Below the pieces are notes generated by a model, which saw nothing but the letters and a program-made list of their open reading frames with translations, ran no database searches and had not been told where the DNA came from. From Stereocaulon alpinum (taxonomy: Eukaryota; Ascomycota; Lecanoromycetes; Lecanorales; Stereocaulaceae), in NCBI GenBank assembly GCA_018257865.1, contig JAEUBA010000001.1:558001-622000 (forward strand): a stretch of DNA of 64,000 bases, given 5' to 3'. Positions 12,051 through 23,070 of the stretch are shown here, in pieces (position 1 is the first letter of the stretch; every line of letters starts with the position of its first letter). The position numbers and the translations under genes are program-made.

Positions 12051-12853
12051 TCACTCCCCCGGCGCATCCGTAAGCGGCACATACCGCACCCCCATCCCCT
12101 TCTCCCTCCTAACCGCCCCATCCCCCCCCTTATCGAAAACCCAAATATACTGACTCCCCTCCCCGACCGGAATAAACAGCCTCCCAGGCCGACCCAACTG
12201 CTCCACCAGAACCTCATGCGTCTCCTTCGCCGCAGCCCCTACATGAATCGCATCCCACCCGGCCCCCATATCCCCCTCCTCCTTCCACCCCAGTCTTCCA
12301 TCTCCCTTGACGAATTTCACACGCCCGGATTGAAGCCATTCACGCCCTTGTTCGCTTTTGGAGAGGTTCTTGTGCGCGAGCTCCACGAGGCCGGGGATGT
12401 GGTCTATGCCTATTACGCGGCCTGCGGGGCCGACGAGGGCGGCGAGCACGGCGGTTAGGTAGCCTGATCCGGAGCCGATGTCGAGGATGCGGGCTGTGGG
12501 GTGCAGGTAGGGGAGGAGGGATTCGGCGGCTGAGGCGTGCATGTGCGGGGCGGAGATTGTGGCTGCGTGGCCGATTGATTGGGGGGAGTCGGTGTAGGGG
12601 TTTGTGGGGCAGAAGTGGGCGCGGTCGACCTGGAGTTAATCTTTAGCTGGGGGTTTGTGTGAGGGCGATGACGTTGGGTGGTGGTGGTTAGGGTAGGATG
12701 GAGGGAAGGGGGCGTGCTGGGATAGAGGCGGCGGATCGAGGGATGGCGTACGGAGAGCATGGCGGTTTTGACTCGTTCGGATGTTATGAGGCCGTTGCTT
12801 GCGAGGTTCTTGATTAAGGCGGCGTTTGAGGAGCCGGAGGACATCCAGGCCAT
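12051..12853 (-). CDS. Protein-L-isoaspartate O-methyltransferase
   Basis: Exon 1 is 12752-12853 and exon 2 is 12051-12629, giving 226 residues. The intron (12630-12751) starts GTACGC, has an ATTAAC branch and ends CCAG in phase 0. The start at MAWMSSGSSNAALIKNL was chosen because family members begin this way, although the frame stays open further upstream. The SAM-binding motif I DIGSGSGYL is at residues 84-92, followed by VIGIDHIPGLVE and VKFVKGDGRLGW. The enzyme transfers methyl from S-adenosylmethionine to isoaspartyl residues of aged proteins in the cytosol and so starts their repair. The length matches the eukaryotic PCMT family (about 225-240 residues). The gene runs tail to tail with the amine oxidase gene. 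Confidence 0.95.
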
Positions 12854-13256
12854 GGTTTCTTGTTTGGTGGGATTATCTGTGAATTGGTTGTGTGCGAGGT
12901 AGTGGCCGACTAGGGTAAATAAGAGCGGGTGAAACTGGAAGGAAGTGTTTCGTAGGATTCTCAAAGTATCCGTGGTTATGGGCGAGGTGTATGCAATATT
13001 TTATGAGCATTGGCACGAATGTCCTAGAGCTTCCGATGCACTCTGACTTCATGCAGCGGGCCCACTAGCGGGCGTCGCGGGGTAAGGATCCGCGCCCATC
13101 AAGGTCCATGAGTGAAGCAACGCTGCAGCAAGTGGGGATCTCAATAAGTGGTATGTTCCTTTGCCATTGGGTATCGTATGCAGCAAAGCTCTATATGTAT
13201 TGGCGCTCGGGATCGAATCCATCTAATCCCTCCATCGTTTTCTCGTACCTGAAGAA
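12854..13256. other. Intergenic region between two minus-strand genes
   Basis: About 400 bases holding the methyltransferase promoter and the 3' side of the citrate carrier gene. I see no further gene or element. Confidence 0.5.
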
Positions 13257-14502
13257 TTAGCAATATGCATTGGAACGACGAAAGAGAACCCACATTGTAA
13301 ATACAATTCCTCCGCTTAGTATCAGTCTTGCCAATCGTGGTACTGCCCCCGACCAGAAGGTCAAAATGCCTTCCTGCTTGAAAATCTTTGAAGCACAGAC
13401 AAAGCTGTTCTTATATTCCCTCCGGGCCTCAATTGATTGCATCCTTTGGGTATTTAGCACGCTTCGTATCAAGCGGAGCCTTAGGAGAAGTTTACCGTGT
13501 CTTGATGGTGTCAAGGGGTTGAGTAACGTATCTGGGTAGCGTCAGCCTCTGTCTGCCCCAGAATCTTAAGCTACCTACACTGTGATGAAACCAGCCAGAC
13601 CTCCTATTCCAAACGTGCTTATCGTTCCCAGCTTCTCTCCTGGCGCTACATAACCTTGCGCAAACTGCTTGATCATGGTATAACTTCCGAACCTGGTGGC
13701 TGAGTTCGCGGCCTGCCTTGCAGTTGTCGGCACAAAACCTTGAAAGAACCCTCGTATCCCTCTTTCTCTGAATATGATCCCTGAGCCGTGGAGAAAGCCA
13801 CGCATCCGTGGTTTTGCTGATTTCCGATCATCGATTCTATGGCAAGGCGTCGCATTAGCGTTGAAAACCCCAATGGGCACTTGGACGGCACACACAGAGT
13901 AGTCTTGATGCTCTCAAACGGCGTGACAGCCAGTAGGGATTCTGTGATCCCAGCCCCAAATCCTGCTATAACGGTCTTGGGTCCTGATATAGTGCCATCT
14001 TCTCCTTGCAATATATTCCTATAGTAATCGAAAGCAACGAATCCTGCATTCATTCAGCCCACAGCCCGTCTCTCGCCCAGTACCCCAGTTCCGTACTTAT
14101 GCCAGCTTTTAAAGAGTTTCCAATTATCAAAGTGGTACATCCTGCATACCACTGCTTGCCGAACGGAGGCCAACCAAGCTTTTGCCCATCTGGTAATCGC
14201 CTGTTGAGTTGGGTTCTTGTCTTTGCGACTGCGAGAGAATGTCAATTGAGGTCGTACTTGCTTGGGAGCCTTTGCCTTACATTCAGCAGGGTACGTTATA
14301 GCTAATGTGTCAAGTGGTCAGCCTAGAATCAAGGTATGCGGTGGACTTGCCTACCAATCTCTACAGCTCCGGCTGTGGAGCCTGCAATTATAGAACGTAG
14401 CGCACTTGGCTATGTTTGTGAGCAATCTTTGTGAGCAAAGGAGCTCTGAAGGCTAGCAGAGAGGCATACCTTTGGCCTGTTGTCTGAATTCGAAGTTGCC
14501 AT
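13257..14502 (-). CDS. CTP1: Mitochondrial tricarboxylate (citrate) carrier
   Basis: Eight exons on the minus strand, 14470-14502, 14355-14409, 14281-14301, 14097-14228, 13896-14043, 13579-13836, 13496-13531 and 13257-13443, add up to 870 bases and 289 residues. Exon 3 is only 21 bases. The three carrier signatures are visible: YPAEFAKTR, TPFESIKTT and QPLDTIKTR (Px[DE]xxK type), with the citrate-carrier stretch GIRFVAFDYYRNIL between the first two. Members exchange citrate for malate or other tricarboxylates across the inner mitochondrial membrane and supply cytosolic acetyl-CoA. The protein is shorter and more divergent at its last residues (MWVLFRRSNAYC) than usual for the family. It is divergent from MAM33 with only 152 bases between start codons. 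Confidence 0.93.
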
Positions 14503-14654
14503 TGTACGAGGCAAAGTGACGATGCTTGCACCGAGACATTCGAAGGGAGAAGATCTGCGCAGGGATGTGTACTAGCGCCAAAATTTCTCTAGCAGAGCAT
14601 CAGCAAAATCCTCCAGCTACACAATCTCTACACAACAACATTCCGCTATCCACC
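14503..14654. promoter_or_regulatory. Bidirectional promoter of CTP1 and MAM33
   Basis: The two start codons (14502 minus, 14655 plus) are 152 bases apart, so both promoters and both leaders must share this segment. Both products are mitochondrial. No clear TATA box is visible. Confidence 0.6.
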
Positions 14655-15870
14655 ATGATGTCTCTACGAAGCTTCTCCCGAGCCGTGCCTCGGTCAATTC
14701 CCAGAGTAGCTGCACGATGCCAGCCTAGAACGCTCTCTACTCTCTCTCCACTTCGCCGTACATCGTTACTTCAGCAGACATGCAAAGCATTTTCAATACC
14801 AAGATATGCTGCGTTCTCCACCACGAGAGCTGCGCTGGAGAAGGAGGGCCAAGGTATGCCATTGTAGTCTCCACCTACACATTCATCGCTTACGCAGTAT
14901 ATAGTCGACCAAGAGCTCTCAGCAAAGATCGCCTCCGAGCTCGAGATGGAAAAGGAGATGCGAGATTCAGAACAGCTGCCTTCAAACATCTCAGATTACC
15001 TTGACAGCAGCTCATTCGAAGTACGCGACCTATCTTAGAAGCTATTTCGCACTGGTGCTAACCTACGATAGATCCAAGATACCCCAGGCCAAGAAGAAGT
15101 TGTTCTAACCCGCACATTCGGCGACGAGTCGTAAGTCAACGCACCACCTCCGTCTACTAATGGCTCAATACCTAAAACTTCTTCTCCTTTGTCAGCATCC
15201 GCGTAAGTTTCTCCATAGCCGACTTAAACGCCATCGACCAAGACCCAGACGACTACCCCGACAAAGCCCTCTACGACGAAGAAGACCCAACCGACATCCC
15301 CGAATCCGCGCAATCCGGCGGCGCCAACTCAAAAGGCACAATCAACCAAGGCAGCACCAAAGGCGGCAACATCAACGTCGCCCCTGAAGACTCCATCGCG
15401 CCCGCCGACCGCGAAGAACTCATGGACGACGAATCCCCTGCCGATCGCAACAACGACGAACCCTCCTTCCCATGCCGCGTCAATGTCATGGTTGAGAAGA
15501 AAGGCAAGGGAATACTCCAAATCGAAACCACGGCGCAGGATGGCGAAATTGTAATCGACAACGTGTTTTATTACAACAAGCCCGAGCTAGCAGATGCGAA
15601 GACCGCGGAGCTAGACTGGAAGAGGCGGAATCTATATGAGGGCCCGCCGTTCGGAAATCTAGATGAGGATCTGCAGGTGCTGTTGGAGAGGTATTTGGAT
15701 GAGAGGGGGGTGAATACTGCGTTGGCGCTGTGGGTGCCGGAGTACATCGATTTCAAGGAACAGAGGGAATATCTGAACTGGCTGTCGAGTAAGTCATTCA
15801 TTCTCTGGTCTACGGTCTCGAGAGTTAAGCTAATGATTATGCAGATGTCAAGTCCTTCATCGACGCTTGA
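14655..15870 (+). CDS. MAM33: Mitochondrial matrix acidic protein Mam33/p32 family
   Basis: Five exons, 14655-14853, 14905-15020, 15072-15130, 15196-15788 and 15845-15870, give 330 residues. The last exon codes only for the ending NVKSFIDA. The start MMSLRSFSRAVPRSIPRVAA begins an Arg/Ser-rich, acid-free presequence of about 60 residues ending near YAAFSTTRAA, typical for matrix import. The mature part shows the family blocks VVLTRTFGDESIRVSFSIAD, an acidic loop rich in Asp and Glu, CRVNVMVEKKGKG and YEGPPFGNLDEDLQ, with the usual C-terminal YLNWL..VKSFI. p32 proteins form an acidic doughnut trimer and act in mitochondrial translation and respiratory function. An in-frame ATG at 14526 lies upstream, but the 14655 start gives the better presequence. 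Confidence 0.95.
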
Positions 15871-17012
15871 GGTCCTAGCGAGACGGACCGTCAATACTTA
15901 CCTACCCACCTACCTTCTACCGTGTACTTACAGACATCTTCCACTCCGAGCGACTAGCGATACATAATGGTGTACTTTATTAAAGGCTGTTAGGATGCTG
16001 TCTGTGCGGTCAGATAGCCAACGCAATGCATGCGATTTTACAACAAGTACACGTGCACTACTTTCACACTCTACATGGTCTCGGTAGTCACATCATCTGC
16101 AGTATTCATAAGAAGTCTTGGTCAGAGGCAACGTGTTCTTATTGGACGACGGCTAGCTAAGAACCACGTTGCTTTTTCCAAGTCTGTTTCCATCCTTGAC
16201 AGACCTTTTGCCTCCGACAGGTTTTTAGGTGTTTCAATTTTTTTATGCTTTGCTAGCATTTCCTTTACCATCTAACCTGCGTATATCCTTTTGTGCAAGT
16301 AAAGGAACGGCGAGAACCGTTTGGTACCGATCTCTCCCATAGGAGCAGAGAGGATGGTAGACGATGTTGACACCAGGCAGTGGGGAACCAGTTCCACTGC
16401 TCTCAAATTGAGATACGGCTGGTTTGCATGAGCCTCAACAGGAGCGCCAGGTTCGTGTAGAGATTAAAGTAGATCGGTTTAGGTTTTTGGTCGAGCTTTT
16501 TGCCAGGGTGATGATCTTTTGGTGAAGTATAGCGACCGGATGTGGTGTGTTGATATTAGACTAGGGCGAACAGGGTATCTTTCATTATCGAGTGAATGGA
16601 TTGAAGGATCAGTCGAGTATCAAGGGGAGTGTGTTGAGTGCGCATCCAGAAAGGTAAGGTAGACAAGCAAACCAGCTGCCGCGAAAAGGAGCACGCACCA
16701 TGGATATCATCCCAGTGCGAACGCCAAGCATGGGAATATTTGCTCCGAACGCCGTTTGTACATCCTCTCTAAGAAAGCCCGGTTATCACCCTGGCGTCAA
16801 AGCTTCAGAAGCAGTACATTGCAAGAGGGATCTGAGATCGGTGCGCTCGAGACACGTAGACAAATGTGGCGTTGTGTTCAATATGTACAGTGTAGAAGGT
16901 CATAAGTCGATTCCGGAATTGCCTCGTATGGGTGGTTGTAGAGAGCGCATTTTGAGCAGAGCTAGAAGGCAGCGATACGAACGATAGAAGACAGAAGAAG
17001 GTTTACCACAAG
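15871..17012. other. Convergent intergenic region MAM33 / DHH1
   Basis: About 1.1 kb with only short disconnected frames (for example 16030-16275 and 16700-16987). It must contain both 3' UTRs. No repeat or RNA gene was recognised. Confidence 0.5.
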
Positions 17013-18727
17013 CTATTGTTGTGATGTGGAGCCATTCTGTCTGTTTTGTTGCTGATAGCCTCTTGAAGGTCCCCTCTGAGTACCGTTCGCTTGGCCTTGA
17101 TGACGTGGAATGTTTTGGGTTTTGTTTCCGTTCGTCTGCTGCCCATCACGGCCGCCAGCTCGACTAGCATAGCTTCCGTTGGCAGTATTGCTCGACGGGC
17201 CTCGATTGTTTCGTTGCTGATTACCAGTGGGCTGTTGGCCCTGACCAGCTGCTTGACGTTCGGTAGCCCCGAATTTGTTTTGGGGGCGAGGAATGTTCTC
17301 GGGGGAGTCGTAGGCATAAAGCCTCTTGTCGATAGATTGTGGGATAGGGGCAATTTCTGTTCCCAGTTCTTGCTCAATCTTGTAGAGATTGTAGCGATCA
17401 TCCCAGTTGATTAGATTGATGGCCACACCCAAGTGTCCATATCGTCCAGAACGACCTATTCGGTGTAGATAGGTCTCTGCGTTCTTTGGGAAGTCGAAAT
17501 TGATGACCACGTTGACAGCTTGAATATCGATACCACGAGTCAAAAGGTCAGAGCAGACAAGGTTGCGGCATACACCATTTCGAAAGTCGTGGAATACGCG
17601 ATTGCGGTTGTGCTGCAACATCTTGGCGTGAGAATAGAAGCACGAGTATCCAAGTTCAGTGATCTTCTTAGCCAGAAGCTCGACCCGATTAGTCGAGTTA
17701 CAAAAGATGATGGACTGGTTGATCTGAAGCTTCGAGAAAAGAGTGTTGAGGCAGTGCACTTTCTGCTTCTCTTCTACGAAGCAGTAGTACTGTGTGATAC
17801 CTCGAAGGGTGAGCTCTTCCATAAGATTAATCTCCCAGGGATCTCTCATGTGTTTGTCCTAGAGAGCATAAGTAATTGAGTCAAGGCCATTGGACAGAAT
17901 TACGTACTTGGAATTGCTTTACTGTGACAGGGAAAGTGGCGCTGAAAAGCATGACCTGTCGCTCCTTGGGGTGAAAGCTGAGCAACTGCTCAATGGTAGG
18001 TGTGAACTCCGGTGAAAGAAGTTTATCAGCTTCGTCCATTACAAATGTTGTGCACTCGTCTAGCTTGACAACCTCCTTCCTAGCTAGATCTGCTATCCTG
18101 CCAGGTGTGCCAACAATGATATGAACGGTCTCATTTAGACGTAGGATATCGTCCTTGAGGCCAGTGCCACCGGTAGTAACCATGACATTAATGCCGAGGT
18201 GCTGACCTAAAGTCTTACACACCTGTGATGTTTGTAAAGCAAGCTCACGTGTGGGCACCAAGATCAAAGCCTGCGTCTTCTGGTTCTTGGGCTCAACCCT
18301 CTCCAGTGTGGGTATGATGAAGGCAGCAGTTTTTCCTGTACCGTTTTTCGCTCGTGCTAGTATGTCTCGCCCCGTCAGGGCGACAGGGATCGTTTCCTCT
18401 TGGATGGGTGAAGGCTTCTCAAATCCAGCAGCATGAATACCTTTGAGGAGGTCGCGCTTGAGGACAAAGTCCTCAAAGTCGAGACCTTTCGTTTTCGTAA
18501 CATCCTATCAAGACATTCAGCTCGGACAGCGCAAGAAGGTGGTGCCATTATGCACCTCAGTCTGTGGTCTAGTATCTTTCTTGATGCCTCGTGATGTATC
18601 ATTTGCTTTCCTCTCTGAAGGGCCATCGCTAGGGACAAAATTTAGTAAGAGTCCTGAGGTTGCTGTAGCTGTTGAGGACTTACTTGAGCTTCATCTGACC
18701 GGTTTGGTCCGCTAACGCTAAAGCCAT
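17013..18727 (-). CDS. DHH1: ATP-dependent RNA helicase Dhh1 (DDX6 family)
   Basis: Four exons on the minus strand, 18684-18727, 18556-18628, 17908-18504 and 17013-17858, give 519 residues. The second intron uses a less usual donor, GTGCAT, but frame and homology (TE|DVTKTKGLDF) require it. Helicase motifs are complete: Q-motif around FEKPSPIQEETIP, motif I AKNGTGKT (residues 91-98), PTREL, TPGR, DEAD (196-199), SAT, and the C-terminal HRIGRSGRYGHLG. The tail after about residue 420 is Gln, Asn and Gly rich and disordered, as in other filamentous ascomycetes, and fits assembly into RNP granules. Dhh1 promotes decapping and translational repression in cytoplasmic P-bodies with Pat1, Edc3 and Dcp2. 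SKI3 elsewhere in the window acts in the opposite, 3'-to-5' decay route. Confidence 0.97.
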
Positions 18728-19884
18728 ATTGGCGTTTGTATATGATGCACTGCTGTTGATGTTTTGGGAAGAGTTATAGAGAGCAGAGTGTACAACAGCA
18801 GTGGCTGTACTTTGACGGCAGAAGTAGATGTCGCTGAGTATGATATGAGCGTCGGTGCAATCAAGTCATGTATTGTGGGTACCAAAAGGAGTTGGAAGCT
18901 CGTCAAGACAACGGCTTTGAGGGTCGAAAGGGAGGGTAGATCGTTGTAACAACGTAGCCTGGGATTGAGAATGAGAGAGCCTCAGATTTTGAAATAGCTT
19001 TGTTTAGGTCTAATTGTGATTGGGGAAGTGAGGGGTGTGTTGATGTTCGAGATGCCTGTGACGGAGGGCTCAAGGAGCAGCTTTGGGGGCAGATGTTGGG
19101 AGATGGCTCGAATGAAACGTCGAGGGCGTATTTTGATTGCTCTGTTGCCGTAGTAGAGACCGCTTTCAATGGTGTTGTTGTGTTTGAGAGCCTTGATGGT
19201 TTACTGTGTTCAATTCTCGAGGCTTTGAAGTTCACACAACGGCCGCCTTTTTTGCTTTAGGCTAGGCCACTAGCGGTGAGGTCTGCCCCATGTACCCCAA
19301 CATAGGGCTGTTGCCCTGGTCATTGCCAAATAAGAATGCAGGGCTGGCGAACTTCACAGTGATAGTCTGACAATTCGACAACAAGTCATCTTAACCTCAG
19401 ACTTTTGCCTGCATAACCGTTTACCTGGCCAAGTTAGGCAACTGTCATATTGGACATTTGTCGATCAAGGGACTGATCGTAAATTCATGCGAGTGCGTAG
19501 TGTATCCTCGTTGAGTATCGTTCTGTCGATGACGAGCTGCCCAAGACCGTGGATGCTCTGTGCTTCACACAAGATAGTCATTACAAGTGTAGACTACCGT
19601 ACGCGAAGAGCGTAGCCTGGATGGGCCCTTCCTTATCATCATGAAGAATGTTGTTCTACAGCCAGTGCTATCAGATTTAACGGATGATATTGGCACAGAG
19701 CTGTCTAGTGAGCTTGTATTGACATGTTGTACACTTGAAAGTGGCAGGGTATGGTCCATAACATCCATTTCAAAGACAGAGCCGTGTGTTCCAACCGCCT
19801 TACACATCACGCCCCCATTCTCAAGCAAACAATCAACGCTCAAAGTCCTCCCTTCCTGGAACAGATAAAGGTGTCGAGTATTGC
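18728..19884. other. Upstream region of DHH1
   Basis: About 1.15 kb between the DHH1 start and the stop of the NOX-like gene. Small frames at 18764-19260 carry no domain. A long leader for DHH1 is plausible. The rightmost part (19565-19884) continues open in another frame behind the NOX-like stop and may be its decayed 3' end. Confidence 0.45.
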
Positions 19885-21547
19885 CTATAGCACAGTGCAT
19901 TTTAGGCCCATTCGATCTAGCTTGTTGGAAATGAAACAAGTCTGTTTTGGACCATATTTCTGGCAAGATAAATTGAGGATGGCGCCCCAGTCGGGAACAC
20001 CGAGCTTCGTAGGCGTTCGAAAGGCTGTCATGGCGTCTCTGCTTATGCAGGTGGACGTGACATAAGTGTGGATCTCGATGTTGTGGTCCAAGTCCTGCGC
20101 CTCTATGGCCATGAGTAGTGAGATGAACCATTCGCAGTGACAGAAGTCGTTGCAAGCCCATAGGAAGTAAACCTTGCGGATGCAGCACTTTTGACTGGGA
20201 TAGTTCATGCGATACCAAATGCTCTTGAGAATGGAAGCAAAGAGTTCAATCCTGTCTCCGAGCGCGGCTAGGATTACGGATTCGAATTGAAACAGGTCCG
20301 TCGATGTACCTCCGAAGGGACCGTCAATGAAGACCGATGGAAGGAGTCTTCGAATGGTGGGATCGACATCCAATCTCCTAGGCTGGTGATCAATGCCGAC
20401 GACGGCAGATGTATATGGAGCTCTCTTGTCTATTTGCTGTTCGAATTTACAGCCAAGTGCCGCTGCAAGAGATTGAGTGTAAGCATTAGAACATTCGACG
20501 TGGACAGATAGGTAATCCTCCTCGGGAGCGCTCGTCAAGGCGAGAGGCCTGTCTTGGCAAACAGCGACCTCTGGACAGCATAGATAGACATACTATGGCG
20601 TATTAGTAGTGATATATGACGGCATAGCTCGAAGCAAATCGTACCTGGCCAACCTTCACCAGAGTTTTTCCCTTCTTAAACTGTATCTCAAGCACGTTGC
20701 TAGGATGCTGGATGACTTTTGATACGAAAGTCTGGTGCCTTCCGCGCCATTCACTAAGTATCCTGTCGATCAAGTAGAAGACACCTCCATAAACCCAATA
20801 CTGCCAGAAAGTGCGCAGCCCCGCACAAGCTAGTGGTCCGTCTGTCTTGAACATACAGAATGTGCCATGTATTGACCATAGAGGGAAGAAGACAACATAA
20901 AGATGGTGAGTGATCCAGAAGCGGTTAAAGTCTGCGCGCCTGAATGCCTCAAGAGATGTGATAGCCACAAGCATCAGTAGAGCTAGCATAAGGTACCCAG
21001 ACAATCCAGGTCCCGTAGCAAGGTTGAGGAGCAAAAACCCCTTGAATCCTTGGCCCTCTTGCGCAGCTAGGTAAGCGAAATTGCAAATGTGAGCAATAGT
21101 GTGTATCACAGCGAAACAGAGCATAGACCAGGCTGTGAGCTTATGGAGGGAAATGTTGGAGCTAATGTCCAACAACCTGTGTAACGGCGTTTGTCTCAAC
21201 AGCAAAACTAGAGTGCGGCATGCTGGAAACATAAGCGTGACAAGGTCGAGATGAAGGACCAAGCCGGCAGCGCTTGCTGTGGTAAGAGTAGGGCCAAGGG
21301 CTGAACGCGCAGTGATGAAATCATCAGTCGTGTAATAGAAGAAGCCATGAAAGAAGACAGTGGCCTGGACCAGGCCAAAAAGGGACAGCATAAGGAAGCG
21401 AGCACCTGTAGAAGTATACCAAAACTTGAGTCCAGTCTTCCAGAGGGTGCGTTGTATCGTTGCGCTGGCAGCCAAGGCCATCCTTGGTGGAGGCACAACC
21501 ACCTTCTCCGAGTCTTCCCCTGAAACGTAGCTGTGGGTCGACATCAC
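19885..21547 (-). CDS. NADPH oxidase family protein with degenerate cofactor motifs (possible NoxA-type pseudogene)
   Basis: Exons 20645-21547 and 19885-20592 give 536 residues, close to the about 550 of NoxA-type oxidases without EF hands. The intron joins KVGQ|YVYLCCPEV in phase 0. Such enzymes pass electrons from NADPH through FAD and two haems to O2 outside the membrane. The membrane half looks intact: haem ligands His135 and His149 (spacing 14) and His214 and His227 (spacing 13). The dehydrogenase half aligns without frameshift (TSAPEEDY, VFIDGPFG, FASILKSIWYRMNYP). However, the FAD motif HPFTLTSAP reads RPLALTSAP, the NADPH glycine loop GAGIGVTPF reads AALGDRIELF, and the C-terminal CGP and aromatic ending are absent. 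I infer a recently decaying or repurposed paralogue. It cannot be expected to be a normal oxidase. Confidence 0.75.
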
Positions 21548-22216
21548 GGTGGCGAGTACGCAATAAAGCCTTGGAGCAGCTGTGTGGGCTGTGGAGAACA
21601 GTCAGCTTCAAGATACTATCCAGATGATGGGGATGTCGACTGCTTTCCGGTGCAAAGTCCTTGTCAAGAGAAGTCGAATGAGCAAAGACGAAAGTGAAAG
21701 GTGTAGGTCGGAAAGTGCGACTTCCTTATGGGGAACTCTGAGGCCTCGCTTTGCTCGCGGAAGGCGCAGCGGAATCAGCGCTGTTTCCACCAACTCGACC
21801 TTGATAATGCTCTTTAATTAGCTAGTTTGACCATGGACCCCGAATTACTTCCAGTCAGACAGTAGCTGGGTACGTAGAGACCAAACAGAGCTTGGTAGAT
21901 TGCAAGTGTATTCAAAACACAAGCTGGATTCAGATAATGAGATTCATGCAATAAGAATCATTGCTACCTTAGATACACTCCCAACGCTCGACCATGTATG
22001 GTTGCATGAGTAACCATTCCCGGAGACTCAATCCCACTGCTGCAAGCTACACGGCAACACCTGGACAGATGGAAAAAGGAAACCGTTTCACTGCTTGTCA
22101 TCGATGATGCGTGTTGATGTATGCCTTGTAAAGATAACCTTCACGCATTTCGTTCCGTCACACAAGCCTTCAGCCAGCATTTTGCCGCACCACCATACTC
22201 TCCTCTCGTCCGCCCT
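21548..22216. other. Intergenic region, promoter of the NOX-like gene and 3' side of UBC4/5
   Basis: About 670 bases, no supported gene. Frames at 21582-21821 overlap on both strands without domain content. Confidence 0.5.
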
Positions 22217-23070
22217 CTAGATGGCGTACTTTCTAGTCCATTCTCTCGCTGTGGATTCGTACCGTGAACGATCGGTCTTGTACACATGGGCGATCTCGGG
22301 TACCAAAGGATCGTCAGGGTTTGGGTCCGTGAGCATAGAGCAGATAGAGAGAAGCACTGTAAAAGCATTCGTCAGTCCCAAGCTCGTTCCCATGGTGTGT
22401 TTCTCTGTCTAATCAAATGCATGAGAATAGCATTACCTTTCGAGATGGTTAACGCCGGGCTCCACTGGTCACGCAGGATGTCCAAGCATATGCTGCCGTT
22501 CGAGTTGATGTTGGGGTGGTAGATGCGGGTAGTGAAGTTGACCTTCGGAGGCTTGAACGGGTAGTCGGTAGGAAAGTGGATGGCTAGAAAGAAGACACCG
22601 CCTGAGTATGGGCTGTCACCCTGGGGTGTTTGTTAGCTAATCCAACGCATGCCATAGCCCCACTATATGAACAAAGGAAGTGTAGTGGTTTTCGAGCAGC
22701 GATAAGGCTTAACATACTGGTCCCATTATTGTCGCTTGCCAGTGAAACTATAGCGAAAGAGGTAATGTTAGTAAATGGCCGGGAACGACCGAAGGAGATG
22801 AAGCAAGTGGGCTGCTTCCGCCGCTTCAGCCGCCCTAGAATTTGATGTTGGTGGGGGCACACATACTAGGTCGTCACCAATAGGTCCTGCGGAGCATGAT
22901 GAAGGTGGATCGCTGTAGAGTTCAAGTCAGCTCTGAACGCTCTATGTGTTCGACAGGCTGCCGGTGTCGGCTTCAGGCTGAGCCCAAGGGTTGTTTGCCA
23001 ACGCGGAAGTGTAGCATGAGACATACCGGCCGAGATCTGTGAGCTCCTTGTTGATACGCTTGAGAGCCAT
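22217..23070 (-). CDS. UBC4: Ubiquitin-conjugating enzyme E2, Ubc4/Ubc5 type
   Basis: Five exons on the minus strand, 23027-23070, 22867-22912, 22718-22747 (30 bases), 22437-22620 and 22217-22356, make exactly 147 residues, the standard size of the Ubc4/5 family. The protein begins MALKRINKELTDLGRDPPSS. It carries FHWQATIMGPGDSPYSGGVF and the HPN motif in IYHPNINSNGSICLD, with the catalytic Cys85 in that stretch, and ends with WTRKYAI. The enzyme accepts ubiquitin from E1 and transfers it, with RING or HECT ligases, to short-lived and misfolded proteins. Its near-invariant sequence makes every splice site secure. Confidence 0.98.

Noticed and set aside
16507..16600. GTGATGA at 16507 as a possible C box of a C/D snoRNA
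   Set aside because: No CTGA D box at a suitable distance and no terminal stem were found.
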